A DNA stretch of 64,000 bases, from assembly GCF_004353505.1 (NCBI RefSeq), contig NZ_SMNQ01000015.1, positions 1 to 64,000 on the forward strand, in the 5' to 3' direction. Below, in pieces: positions 8,433-16,381 of this stretch (position 1 is the first letter of the stretch; the number at the start of each line of letters is the position of its first letter). The notes below the pieces were generated by a model. The model was not told the DNA's origin, made no database searches, and saw only the letters and a list, made by a program, of their open reading frames with translations. Both the position numbers and the translations under genes were made by a program. This DNA comes from Streptomyces sp. WAC05374. Its GTDB lineage: Bacteria; Actinomycetota; Actinomycetes; Streptomycetales; Streptomycetaceae.

Positions 8433-8461
8433 ACAACGAGCGTCTCGGCACTTGGGTTACG
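8433..8461 (-). promoter_or_regulatory. candidate sigma-BldN-dependent promoter of rsbN
   Basis: On the minus strand, CGTAAC (8461-8456) is followed after 17 bases by CGTTGT (8438-8433). From memory, sigma-BldN promoters such as those of bldM, chaplin genes and rsbN have CGTAAC-like -35 and CGTTG-like -10 elements about 16-17 bases apart. It lies about 130 bases upstream of the rsbN start, inside the bldN-rsbN gap. The rest of that gap shows no gene. Confidence 0.62.
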
Positions 8462-8513
8462 CACGAAAGATGATCGGACCAGCGCGTCATCGAGGCGTCA
8501 CGGTAGGTGAGTT

Positions 8514-8549
8514 GGGGTGGACGGGCGGAGAGTCGGGGTGGACGGGCGG
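8514..8549. repeat. short direct repeat at the bldN 3' end
   Basis: GGGGTGGACGGGCGG occurs twice, at 8514-8528 and 8535-8549, a 21-base period that ends exactly at the bldN stop codon. No function is evident. Confidence 0.7.
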
Positions 8550-9329
8550 TCAGCGGGCGTCTTCGGGGAGCAGACGCGCCAGGGTCCGGACCGCCCGGTA
8601 CTGGAGGGTCTTGATCGCGCCCTCGTTCTTGCCCATGACCCGGGCGGTCTCGGCGACCGACAGGCCCTGGAGGAAGCGCAGGGTCACGCACTCCTGCTGC
8701 TGCGGGTTCAGCTTGCGCACGGCCTCGAGGAGGGCCGCGTTGGAGAGGGACTCCAGGACCGAGTCCTCCGGGCTGCGCTCGACCTCGTTGGCGTCCAGCA
8801 TTTCGCCGGTGGTCACTTCCAGTCGGAAACGGCTCGACTTGAAGTGGTCGGCGACCAGGTTGCGAGCGATGGTGACCAGCCAGGCACCGAAATCGCGCCC
8901 CTGCCACGTGAAGGTGGAGATGCGGCGCAGGGCGCGCAGGAACGTCTCGCTGGTCAGGTCCTCGGCCGTCGCCTTCCCGCCGACGCGGTAGTAGATGTAG
9001 CGGTAGACGGTGTCGCTGTACTGGTCGTACAGGCGGCCGAAGGCTTCGGCCTCGCCGGCCTGGGCGCGCTCGACCAGCTCCATCATGCGTGCGCTGTCGC
9101 TGTCGGCGGTGGGCCGTCGGGCGGTGGTCGAGGTGCCCGAACCGCCCCGGCCGCCGCGTCTCCCGACGGCTGCGCCGCCGTCGGCGAGGGCATAGCAAGG
9201 ACCGGCGAGTGCCGGTGAGGCGAAGGCCGGGACGGCGTACGCGGTGGGGACGAAGCCGCGCAGATGGTCGAGGACCGTCGCGCGGAGCGTAGCCAGGCCC
9301 GAGGCGTCAACCCCGACGTGTGGGTACAC
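8550..9329 (-). CDS. bldN: extracytoplasmic-function-like sigma factor BldN
   Basis: A 259-residue ECF sigma factor needed for aerial mycelium, chaplin and rodlin gene expression. Residues 1 to about 80 form the BldN-specific propeptide (MYPHVGVDASGL and onwards) that is removed to give the active factor. Region 2 follows (residues 83-150: VYRYIYYRVGGKATAEDLTS, with FGAWLVTIARNLVADH) and region 4 is at the C-terminus (LNPQQQECVTLRFLQGLSV with the HTH MGKNEGAIKTLQYRA). GTG start at 9329, preceded by GGGAG, retains the whole propeptide. It is upstream of rsbN, its anti-sigma gene. BldD represses bldN in S. coelicolor, but I could not find a convincing BldD box. Confidence 0.95.
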   Translation of the reverse strand: MYPHVGVDASGLATLRATVLDHLRGFVPTAYAVPAFASPALAGPCYALADGGAAVGRRGGRGGSGTSTTARRPTADSDSARMMELVERAQAGEAEAFGRLYDQYSDTVYRYIYYRVGGKATAEDLTSETFLRALRRISTFTWQGRDFGAWLVTIARNLVADHFKSSRFRLEVTTGEMLDANEVERSPEDSVLESLSNAALLEAVRKLNPQQQECVTLRFLQGLSVAETARVMGKNEGAIKTLQYRAVRTLARLLPEDAR

Positions 9330-9759
9330 GGGACTCCCAGAGGCAGAGCTTCCATCACGTGCAGTACGGAACCGTTCACCCGTCGTAGCGACGCGAGGGG
9401 GTCCCGTATGCGTTTGAGGAGAATAACGCTTAGTGCAGGGAGCGCTACACCGAGTTGCTCAAATCATCGATTCAGTCGCTTCTGTTACGTCTACGCGGCT
9501 GATCAAGTCGCACTTCGTGACCAGTTATTGATCGGATTACTTCCAGTTCTGGCTGAGTGCGGGATCTCTTGTGGCCGAGTGCGGGCGGCGCGACTGCCCG
9601 GGGCCGGAGGGGGGTAAGAAGCCCGGATTGGCCACGACCCGGAGGGCGGCGCGGGCGGCACGGGTGGGTGCGGGGCGGGTGCGGGCGGCACGGGTGGGTG
9701 CGGGTCGGCGGGCCAGGTGCCCCGGGTGCCCGGGACGGCCGCGTGGGCGGCGCGGGGGG
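9330..9759. other. 430-bp non-coding region upstream of bldN
   Basis: No credible gene. The part next to bldN (about 9330-9550) is unusually AT-rich for this genome (for example GAATAACGCTTAG and CCAGTTATTG) and must carry the bldN promoter on the minus strand. The other part (9550-9759) is GC-rich, with a 24-bp direct repeat, and trails the HAD-IB gene, which ends at 9760. Confidence 0.7.
9651..9704. repeat. 24-bp exact direct repeat
   Basis: The 24-bp unit GCGGGCGGCACGGGTGGGTG + CGGG is identical at 9651-9674 and 9681-9704 (30-base period). It lies between the convergent-side end of the HAD-IB gene and the bldN promoter region. It may be slippage; no protein-coding use is evident. Confidence 0.8.
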
Positions 9760-10665
9760 TCAGCGGCGGCGGCGGTGGAGGGCGACCGCGGCGGCCGTGC
9801 CGCCGGCCAGGGCGCCGACGCCCGCGGCGGCCGGGATGCCGACCTTGGCGGCCTTGCGGCCCGTCCGGTAGTCGCGCAGCCGCCATTCGCGCTCGCGCGC
9901 GTACCTGCGGAGCTTGGTGTCCGGGTTGATGGCGTACGGGTGGCCCACCAGCGACAGCATCGGGATGTCGTTGTGGCTGTCGCTGTACGCCGCGCACCGC
10001 GAGAGGTCCAGGCCCTCCGCGGCGGCCAGGGCACGGACCGCCTCCGCCTTGGCCGGGCCGTGCAGCGGCTCGCCGACGAGCTTGCCGGTGTAGACGCCGT
10101 CCACGGATTCGGCGACCGTGCCGAGGGCGCCGGTCAGGCCCAGGCGGCGGGCGATGATGGTCGCCGTCTCCACGGGGGCCGCCGTGACCAGCCAGACCCT
10201 CTGGCCGGCGTCCAGGTGGGCCTGCGCCAGGGCGCGGGTGCCGGGCCAGATGCGGTCGGCCATGTACTCGTCGTAGATCTCCTCGCCGATGGTCATCAGC
10301 TCGGAGACGCGGTGGCCCTTGACGATGGACAGCGCGCTGTCGCGGGCGTCCTGCATGTGCTCGGGGTCCTCGACGCCTGCCAGCCGGAACCACGCCTGCT
10401 GCCAGGCGAACCGGGCGAGCTCGCGGCGCTGGAAGAACTTCCGCTTGTACAGTCCGCGGCCGAAGTGGAAGATCGCGGCGCCCTGCATCACCGTGTTGTC
10501 GAGGTCGAAGAAGGCGGCGGCGTGCTCGTCGCCGGGGACGGGGAACTGGGGTTCGGGCGCCGGCTGCGAGGTCTTGCGGGCCGCCTCGGCCGACGCCTCG
10601 CCCGCCAGCACGCTGCGCGCGGTGGCGGAACGCCTGTGCGGAGTGAGCCATCCCAGTGCGGCCAT
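9760..10665 (-). CDS. HAD-IB family (SerB-like) phosphatase
   Basis: A 301-residue phosphatase of HAD subfamily IB. Motif I is AAFFDLDNTVMQG (about residues 50-62), motif II VWLVTAAPVE, and motif III/IV CAAYSDSHNDIPML with the Ser-Asp-x-x-Asp metal site. The spacing and the C-terminal NPDTKLRRYARER block fit the actinobacterial 'HAD-IB hydrolase' group related to CicA. A glycine-rich hydrophobic C-terminal stretch before the basic end HRRRR may be a membrane tail. Substrate is unknown, perhaps a phospho-amino acid or lipid phosphate. ATG start at 10665. It diverges from the glutaredoxin-like gene, with about 100 bases between them. Confidence 0.87.
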   Translation of the reverse strand: MAALGWLTPHRRSATARSVLAGEASAEAARKTSQPAPEPQFPVPGDEHAAAFFDLDNTVMQGAAIFHFGRGLYKRKFFQRRELARFAWQQAWFRLAGVEDPEHMQDARDSALSIVKGHRVSELMTIGEEIYDEYMADRIWPGTRALAQAHLDAGQRVWLVTAAPVETATIIARRLGLTGALGTVAESVDGVYTGKLVGEPLHGPAKAEAVRALAAAEGLDLSRCAAYSDSHNDIPMLSLVGHPYAINPDTKLRRYAREREWRLRDYRTGRKAAKVGIPAAAGVGALAGGTAAAVALHRRRR

Positions 10666-10766
10666 GTCGTGAGCATAGCCACTGTGTTCGGTCCTTCCCG
10701 ACGTGTGGGGATGCCATGGCGTGAACTCTGTGCGGCGGCGGCATGGCCCGGACGGAGAATAGGGGC

Positions 10767-11033
10767 ATGTTCGGACGTACGAAGAAGAAGGCCGGCCCGC
10801 GCACGGTGACCCTCATCGGGAAGCCCGGGTGCCACCTGTGCGACGACGCGCGGGAGGTGATCCGGGAGGTGTGCGCCGAGACGGGCGCGCTGTGGGAGGA
10901 GAAGGACATCCTCCAGGATGAGGAACTGCACCGGGCGTACTGGGAGCAGATTCCGGTTGTGCTGGTGGACGGTGAGCAGCACACGTTCTGGAAGGTGGAC
11001 GCCGGGCGGCTGCGGCGGGCCCTGGAGGCCTGA
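10767..11033 (+). CDS. glutaredoxin-family thiol protein
   Basis: An 88-residue thioredoxin-fold protein of the DUF836/glutaredoxin-like group. The active-site CHLC motif sits in VTLIGKPGCHLCDDAREVI, and the cis-proline is in the segment QIPVVLVDGEQHTFW. Such proteins reduce mixed disulfides; the partner is unknown. ATG 10767 has a GGAGAATAGGGG ribosome site; the upstream ATG at 10743 has none. It is immediately upstream of rex, in the same direction but with a 312-base gap holding the rex promoter. The gene pairing is conserved in Streptomyces from memory, which fits a redox theme. Confidence 0.88.
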   Translation: MFGRTKKKAGPRTVTLIGKPGCHLCDDAREVIREVCAETGALWEEKDILQDEELHRAYWEQIPVVLVDGEQHTFWKVDAGRLRRALEA

Positions 11034-11250
11034 GCGGTGCCCCGGCGGCCCGCGGCGGCCGGGCGGCGTGACCGGGAAAGGCGGTTACCATCGTGTGCGT
11101 TTTGTTGCGGTTCGGGGGCGAGGTCATGAGGAGTGTGTACAGCTTTGCCCCCTTCGGCTCGCGAACGGACTGAGGTTCACCTTGGTTCCGGGATGGCGCG
11201 AACGATTCGCGTGAGCCCGGTCACTTTGCGCGGACAAAATGGACACCATC

Positions 11251-11270
11251 TTTGTGCACGCGTTCACAAA
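11251..11270 (+). promoter_or_regulatory. Rex operator (ROP) upstream of rex-hemACD
   Basis: TGTGCACGCGTTCACA at 11253-11268 matches the known Streptomyces Rex operator TGTGAACnnnTTCACA with one change (C for A at the fifth base) and sits in the longer palindrome TTTGTG...CACAAA. A possible promoter overlaps it: TTGTGC (11252-11257) and TAGCCT (11275-11280), 17 bases apart. Rex would thus repress its own operon when NADH is low and release it when NADH rises. Confidence 0.9.
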
Positions 11271-11345
11271 GACATAGCCTGCTGTCGACGGGGCGGTCTT
11301 GGTACGTATGGCCGCCTGCAGCCCCGCTCATCCCGCAGGAGCATC

Positions 11346-12155
11346 GTGGCAACTGGCCGAACACACCGACCGGCGACCCGCAGCCGAGGAATCCCCGAGG
11401 CCACCGTCGCCAGGCTTCCGCTGTATCTGCGGGCGCTCACCGCACTGTCGGAGCGCTCCGTGCCGACGGTCTCCTCCGAGGAGCTCGCGGCGGCGGCGGG
11501 CGTCAATTCCGCGAAGCTGCGCAAGGACTTCTCGTACCTCGGCTCCTACGGCACCCGCGGTGTGGGGTACGACGTCGAGTACCTCGTCTACCAGATCTCG
11601 CGCGAGCTGGGGCTCACCCAGGACTGGCCGATCGTCATGGTCGGTATCGGTAACCTCGGCGCCGCCCTCGCCAACTACGGCGGGTTCGCCTCCCGTGGCT
11701 TCCGCGTGGCCGCGCTGATCGACGCCGACCCCGCGATGGTCGGCAAGCCGGTCGCCGGCATCCCCGTCCAGTTCATCGACGACCTGGAGAAGATCGTCGA
11801 GGAGAACGGCGTCTCCATCGGCGTCATCGCCACGCCCGCCGGCGCCGCGCAGCAGGTCTGCGACCGGCTCGTCGCGGCCGGGGTGACCTCCATCCTGAAC
11901 TTCGCGCCGACCGTGCTGTCCGTGCCCGACGGGGTGGACGTGCGCAAGGTCGACCTCTCCATCGAGCTCCAGATCCTCGCCTTCCACGAGCAGCGCAAGG
12001 CCGGCGAGGAGCCGGGCGCGGGCGGCGAGGCCGTCCTGCCTCCCTCCCCCGCGGCCTCCGCCGTGGCGGGCGCCCCCCTGCGGGGCGCGGCCGCCACCGC
12101 CGCCGAGGAGCGGAAGGGGCCTGACGGGGACATGCCCGCGGTGATGCCGGCATGA
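11346..12155 (+). CDS. rex: redox-sensing transcriptional repressor Rex
   Basis: A 269-residue NADH/NAD+ sensor. The N-terminal winged helix contains VPTVSSEELAAAAGVNSAKL and RKDFSYLGSYG, the helix-turn-helix and recognition segment; the C-terminal Rossmann domain starts at VMVGIGNLGAALANY. NADH binding removes the repressor from DNA. GTG 11346 is chosen because CAGGAG lies 4 bases upstream and the protein then begins ATGRTHRPATRS as in the family. Its ROP site lies about 80 bases upstream. The stop overlaps the hemA start (ATGA), so rex-hemA-hemC-hemD read as one operon. The C-terminal ~35 residues are a variable Ala/Gly/Pro tail. Confidence 0.96.
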   Translation: MATGRTHRPATRSRGIPEATVARLPLYLRALTALSERSVPTVSSEELAAAAGVNSAKLRKDFSYLGSYGTRGVGYDVEYLVYQISRELGLTQDWPIVMVGIGNLGAALANYGGFASRGFRVAALIDADPAMVGKPVAGIPVQFIDDLEKIVEENGVSIGVIATPAGAAQQVCDRLVAAGVTSILNFAPTVLSVPDGVDVRKVDLSIELQILAFHEQRKAGEEPGAGGEAVLPPSPAASAVAGAPLRGAAATAAEERKGPDGDMPAVMPA

Positions 12156-13507
12156 GCCTCCTGGTCGTCGGCCTCAGCCACCGCAGCGCCCCCGTCAGCG
12201 TGCTGGAGCGGGCCTCCCTCGACTCCGACACGCGGAGCAAGCTGCTCCAGGACACCCTCGCCGCCGAACCGGCCGCCGAGGCCACCGTCCTGGCCACCTG
12301 CAACCGCATCGAGCTCTACGCCGACGTGGACAAGTTCCACGCGGGCGTCGCCGAGCTCTCCACGCTGCTCGCCCAGCACAGCGGGGTCGGGCTGGAGGAG
12401 CTCACCCCCTACCTCTACGTGCACTACGAGGACCGCGCCGTCCACCACCTGTTCTCGGTGGCCTGCGGGCTCGACTCCATGGTCGTCGGCGAGGGGCAGA
12501 TCCTCGGCCAGATCAAGGACGCCCTCGCGCGCGGCCAGGAGATGCACACCGCGGGCAGGCTGCTGAACGACCTGTTCCAGCAGGCGCTGCGGGTCGGCAA
12601 GCGGGCCCACAGCGAGACCGGCATCGACCGGGCCGGTCAGTCGCTCGTCACCTTCGGGCTGGAGCAGCTCGCCGCGGGCGCGGACGTGGCCGGCTGGGCC
12701 GAGGGCAAGCGGGCCCTCGTCATCGGCGCCGGCTCCATGTCCTCGCTGGCCGCCGCCACCCTCGCACGGGCCGGAGTGGGCGAGATCGTCATCGCCAACC
12801 GGACCGTGGAACGCGCCGAGCGGCTCGTACAGATCCTCACCGAGCCCGGCGGCACGGGCGTGGCCGCCCGGGCCGTGCCCATGGAGTCCGTGGGCGGCGA
12901 ACTGACACGTGCCGACGTCGTCGTCTCCTGCACCGGCGCCACGGGCCTGGTGCTGACGGGCGCCGCCGTGGAGAGCGCGATGGCCGGCCGTACGGCGCCG
13001 CTCGCGCTGCTCGACCTGGCCATGCCCCGGGACATCGACGCCGCCGTGCACCGGCAGGCCGGCGTCCGGCTCGTCGACATCGAGTCGCTCGCCGAGGCCT
13101 CCGCCGACGCGCCGATGGCCGCCGACGTGGACCGGGTGCGCGGCATCGTCGCCGACGAGGTCGCCGCCTTCGGCGCCGCCCAGCGCGCCGCGCACATCAC
13201 GCCGACCGTCGTGGCGCTGCGCACCATGGCCGCCGACGTCGTCGCGGGCGAGATGGCCCGGCTGGAGGGCCGGCTGCCCGGCCTCGACGACAAGCAGCGC
13301 GCCGAGATCACCCAGACCGTGCGCCGTGTGGTGGACAAGCTCCTCCACGCGCCGACCGTACGGGTCAAGCAGCTCGCCAGCGAGCCCGGCGGCGCGGGGT
13401 ACGCGGACGCGCTGCGCACACTCTTCGACCTCGACCCGGAGACGGTCGCCTCCGTCAGCCGGGCCGACGTCAACGAAGCCGATCTTAAGAACCGAGGGCG
13501 AGTATGA
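12152..13507 (+). CDS. hemA: glutamyl-tRNA reductase (HemA)
   Basis: A 451-residue glutamyl-tRNA reductase, the first committed enzyme of C5 haem biosynthesis. The catalytic Cys50 is in VLATCNRIELYADV; SVACGLDSMVVGEGQILGQI is the signature; the NADPH fold follows at VIGAGSMSSLAA, and a C-terminal helical dimerisation region ends the protein. Makes glutamate-1-semialdehyde for HemL, which lies at 41023-42330 in this window. The start ATG overlaps the rex stop by four bases and the hemC start overlaps the stop by four bases, so all are translationally coupled and under Rex. Confidence 0.97.
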   Translation: MSLLVVGLSHRSAPVSVLERASLDSDTRSKLLQDTLAAEPAAEATVLATCNRIELYADVDKFHAGVAELSTLLAQHSGVGLEELTPYLYVHYEDRAVHHLFSVACGLDSMVVGEGQILGQIKDALARGQEMHTAGRLLNDLFQQALRVGKRAHSETGIDRAGQSLVTFGLEQLAAGADVAGWAEGKRALVIGAGSMSSLAAATLARAGVGEIVIANRTVERAERLVQILTEPGGTGVAARAVPMESVGGELTRADVVVSCTGATGLVLTGAAVESAMAGRTAPLALLDLAMPRDIDAAVHRQAGVRLVDIESLAEASADAPMAADVDRVRGIVADEVAAFGAAQRAAHITPTVVALRTMAADVVAGEMARLEGRLPGLDDKQRAEITQTVRRVVDKLLHAPTVRVKQLASEPGGAGYADALRTLFDLDPETVASVSRADVNEADLKNRGRV

Positions 13508-14481
13508 CCGAGAGGGCCCAGAGGGCTGAGAGGGCACTGAGGCTCGGGACCAGGCGCAGCAAGCTCGCCATGGCCCAGTCCGGGCACGTCGCGGAGGCGG
13601 TCCGGAAGCTGACCGGGCGCCCCGTGGAACTCGTGGAGATCACCACGTACGGCGACACCTCCCGCGAGCACCTCGCGCAGATCGGCGGCACCGGCGTCTT
13701 CGTCACCGCGCTGCGCGACGCGCTGCTCGCCGGCGAGGTCGACTTCGCGGTCCACTCGCTGAAGGACCTGCCGACCGCGCAGCCCGACGACCTGGTGCTC
13801 GCCGCGATCCCGCGGCGCGAGGACCCGCGCGACGTGCTGGTCGCCCGGGACGGGCTGCGGTTCGAGGAGCTTCCGGCCGGGGCCCGCGTGGGCACCGGTT
13901 CGCCGCGGCGCATGGCGCAGCTCAACGCGTACGCGCGCAGCCACGGCATGGAGATCGAGTGCGTCGCCATCCGGGGGAATGTCGACACGCGCATCGGCTA
14001 CGTACGCAACGGGGAGCTGGACGCGGTGGTTCTCGCCGCGGCCGGTCTCAACCGGATCGGGCGTAGTGACGAGGTGACCGACTTCCTGTCGGTCGACACG
14101 GTTCTGCCCGCGCCCGGTCAGGGCGCGCTGGCGATCGAGTGCACGGCGGCCAATACCGACCTCGCCGCCGCGCTCGCGGAGCTCGACGACCCGCACACCC
14201 GGGCCGCCGTGACCGCCGAGCGGTCCCTGCTCGCCGCCCTGGAGGCCGGCTGCTCCGCACCCGTGGGTGCGCTTGCCGACCTCCTGGCCGATGGGCAGGT
14301 TGTTCATGAGATGCGCCTGCGGGGCGTCGTCGGCACGACCGACGGCTCCACGCTGGTGCAGTTGTCCACCACCGGTCCCGTACCCATGTCGCACGGCGAC
14401 GCTGTCGCGCTCGGTCGCGAGCTCGCGTCCGAGATGCTCGCCAAGGGTGCGGCCGGTCTTATGGGGGAGCGAGCACTTTGA
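13504..14481 (+). CDS. hemC: porphobilinogen deaminase (hydroxymethylbilane synthase)
   Basis: A 325-residue enzyme that joins four porphobilinogen units. The dipyrromethane cofactor attaches to Cys250 in LEAGCSAPVGA; the arginine-rich substrate site includes ALRLGTRRSKLAMAQ at the N-terminus, and GGTGVFVTALRDALL and HSLKDLPT are the other signature blocks. It overlaps hemA at the start (ATGA) and hemD at the end (TTGA). Length and motifs are normal for the family. Confidence 0.97.
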   Translation: MTERAQRAERALRLGTRRSKLAMAQSGHVAEAVRKLTGRPVELVEITTYGDTSREHLAQIGGTGVFVTALRDALLAGEVDFAVHSLKDLPTAQPDDLVLAAIPRREDPRDVLVARDGLRFEELPAGARVGTGSPRRMAQLNAYARSHGMEIECVAIRGNVDTRIGYVRNGELDAVVLAAAGLNRIGRSDEVTDFLSVDTVLPAPGQGALAIECTAANTDLAAALAELDDPHTRAAVTAERSLLAALEAGCSAPVGALADLLADGQVVHEMRLRGVVGTTDGSTLVQLSTTGPVPMSHGDAVALGRELASEMLAKGAAGLMGERAL

Positions 14482-16142
14482 GCCCCACCACTGCATCCAA
14501 GGCTTCCTCCGCGTACTCCGCGTGCGGGCACGTCACCTTCCTGGGCGCCGGACCCGGTGATCCGGGACTGCTGACTCTGCGCGCCGTCGAGGCGCTGGCG
14601 GGCGCCGACGTACTGATCGCCGAGCCGGATGTGCTCGAGGTCGTACGCGGTCATGCGCGGGCGGGCGTGAGCACGCCTGAGCTGACGGTTGTTGACGATG
14701 CGTCAATGACCGCCGGAGTCCCCGTGTTGAGGGATGCGACCAATCTTGTCATGGAGGCCGCGCGGGGCGGCAAGCGGGTCGTGCGTGCGATCAGCGGCGA
14801 CCCGGGGCTCGACGGCAACGCGGGCGCCGAGATGCTCGCGTGCGCCGCGGAGGGCATCCCCTTCGAGGTGGTGCCCGGTGTCGCCGCGGCCGTGGGCGTG
14901 CCCGCGTACGCCGGTGTGCCGCTGCGCGACGCGGAGGGCGCCGACGTGCGCTTCGTGGACGCCCGGACCGCGAGCGAGCGGTGCTGGACGGAGGTCGGGA
15001 CGAGCGACGGCACGGTGGTCGTGTCGACGACCCTCGACTCCGTGGCCGCCGCGGCCGGTGAGCTGGTGTCGGCGGGCCGTAAGCCCGACACCCCGCTGAC
15101 CGTCACCGTGGCCGGGACGACCACCCGGCAGCGGACGTGGACCGCGACGCTCGGCTCCATCGCGCAGGTGCTCAAGCAGGCGAAGGTGCTGCCCTCGCCG
15201 GAGGGCCACCAGCCCGTCATAGCGGTGGTCGGTGAGCGCAGCGCCACCGCCCAGCGCGACCAGCTCGCCTGGTTCGAGTCCAAGCCGCTGTTCGGCTGGA
15301 AGGTCCTCGTCCCGCGCACCAAGGAGCAGGCGGCGTCGCTGTCCGACCAGCTCCGGTCCTACGGCGCGGTGCCGAGCGAGGTCCCGACCATAGCCGTCGA
15401 GCCGCCGCGCACGCCGCAGCAGATGGAGCGCGCGGTCAAGGGCCTCGTCACCGGGCGGTACGAGTGGATCGCCTTCACCTCCGTCAACGCGGTCAAGGCC
15501 GTGCGGGAGAAGTTCGAGGAGTACGGGCTCGACGCCCGCGCCTTCGCCGGGATCAAGGTCGCGGCGGTGGGCGAGCAGACGGCTGCCGCGCTGGTCGAGT
15601 TCGGTGTGAAGCCCGACCTCGTGCCGAGCGGGGAGCAGTCGGCGGCGGGCCTGCTGGAGGACTGGCCGCCGTACGACCCGGTCTTCGACCCCATCGACCG
15701 GGTGTTCCTGCCGCGGGCCGACATCGCGACCGAGACGCTGGTCGCGGGGCTCATCGAGCTCGGGTGGGAGGTCGACGACGTCACCGCCTACCGGACCGTG
15801 CGCGCCTCGCCGCCGCCGGCGGAGACGCGTGAGGCGATCAAGGGCGGTGGGTTCGACGCCGTGCTGTTCACGTCGTCGTCGACGGTGCGGAACCTCGTCG
15901 GCATCGCCGGCAAGCCGCACAACGTGACGGTCATCGCCTGCATCGGCCCGGCGACCGCCAAGACGGCGGAGGAGCACGGGCTGCGGGTGGACGTGCTGTC
16001 GCCCGAGCCGTCCGTGCACAAGCTGGCCGAGGCGCTCGCCGAGTTCGGGCTCCGGCGGCGGGCGGCCGCGCTGGAGGCCGGTGACCCGGTCACCCGGCCC
16101 AGCGAGCGCCGCCCGGGCGCGCGTCGGCGGCGCACGACCTGA
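14478..16142 (+). CDS. hemD: uroporphyrinogen-III C-methyltransferase / uroporphyrinogen-III synthase fusion
   Basis: A 554-residue two-domain enzyme. The N-terminal SUMT domain (about residues 15-240) begins with FLGAGPGDPGLLTLRA, the SAM-binding motif of CobA, and would send uroporphyrinogen-III toward sirohaem and cobalamin. The C-terminal HemD domain (about residues 265-510, from FGWKVLVPRTKEQA) closes the tetrapyrrole ring; the block FTSVNAVKAVREKF is typical. The fusion is normal for actinobacteria. TTG start at 14478 overlaps the hemC stop. About 35 basic residues with no family match follow the HemD domain. Last gene of the Rex operon before a 239-base gap. Confidence 0.93.
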   Translation: MSPTTASKASSAYSACGHVTFLGAGPGDPGLLTLRAVEALAGADVLIAEPDVLEVVRGHARAGVSTPELTVVDDASMTAGVPVLRDATNLVMEAARGGKRVVRAISGDPGLDGNAGAEMLACAAEGIPFEVVPGVAAAVGVPAYAGVPLRDAEGADVRFVDARTASERCWTEVGTSDGTVVVSTTLDSVAAAAGELVSAGRKPDTPLTVTVAGTTTRQRTWTATLGSIAQVLKQAKVLPSPEGHQPVIAVVGERSATAQRDQLAWFESKPLFGWKVLVPRTKEQAASLSDQLRSYGAVPSEVPTIAVEPPRTPQQMERAVKGLVTGRYEWIAFTSVNAVKAVREKFEEYGLDARAFAGIKVAAVGEQTAAALVEFGVKPDLVPSGEQSAAGLLEDWPPYDPVFDPIDRVFLPRADIATETLVAGLIELGWEVDDVTAYRTVRASPPPAETREAIKGGGFDAVLFTSSSTVRNLVGIAGKPHNVTVIACIGPATAKTAEEHGLRVDVLSPEPSVHKLAEALAEFGLRRRAAALEAGDPVTRPSERRPGARRRRTT

Positions 16143-16279
16143 CGGTCGGGCGCGCGGCGGCGCGGTGTGGTGCCGGTGGCGCGGCTTGCCGGGCGGGCGG
16201 GTGTTCGGCGGGACGGTGGTGTGCTTCCCGGCCGGGCGGTGCGGCTTGGCGGTCGGGCGCGCGGCGGCGCGGTGTGGTG
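16143..16279. repeat. 30-bp direct repeat in the hemD-hemB gap
   Basis: A 30-bp unit, CGGTCGGGCGCGCGGCGGCG + CGGTGTGGTG, occurs identically at 16143-16172 and 16250-16279, 107 bases apart. The gap (16143-16381) otherwise holds only GC-rich non-coding DNA and the hemB promoter. Not a known element. Confidence 0.8.
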
Positions 16280-16381
16280 GGGGCGTTCCCGGTGGGGGCG
16301 TCCCCGCACGGCTCCCGCGTGCGTGGTGTGCCCGGCAGGCTGTCGGCAAGAGCATCGGGTGCGCGGGCGTAGCGTGGGCGT

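Noticed and set aside
9330..9550. BldD box in the bldN promoter
   Set aside because: BldD represses bldN in S. coelicolor, but I could not find a convincing TnAC-N5-GTnA palindrome here by eye.
9503..10984. Long minus-strand frame across the HAD-IB gene and its divergent partner
   Set aside because: It is low-complexity Pro/Arg/Ala, antisense or frame-shifted to real genes, and a product of GC-rich codon structure.
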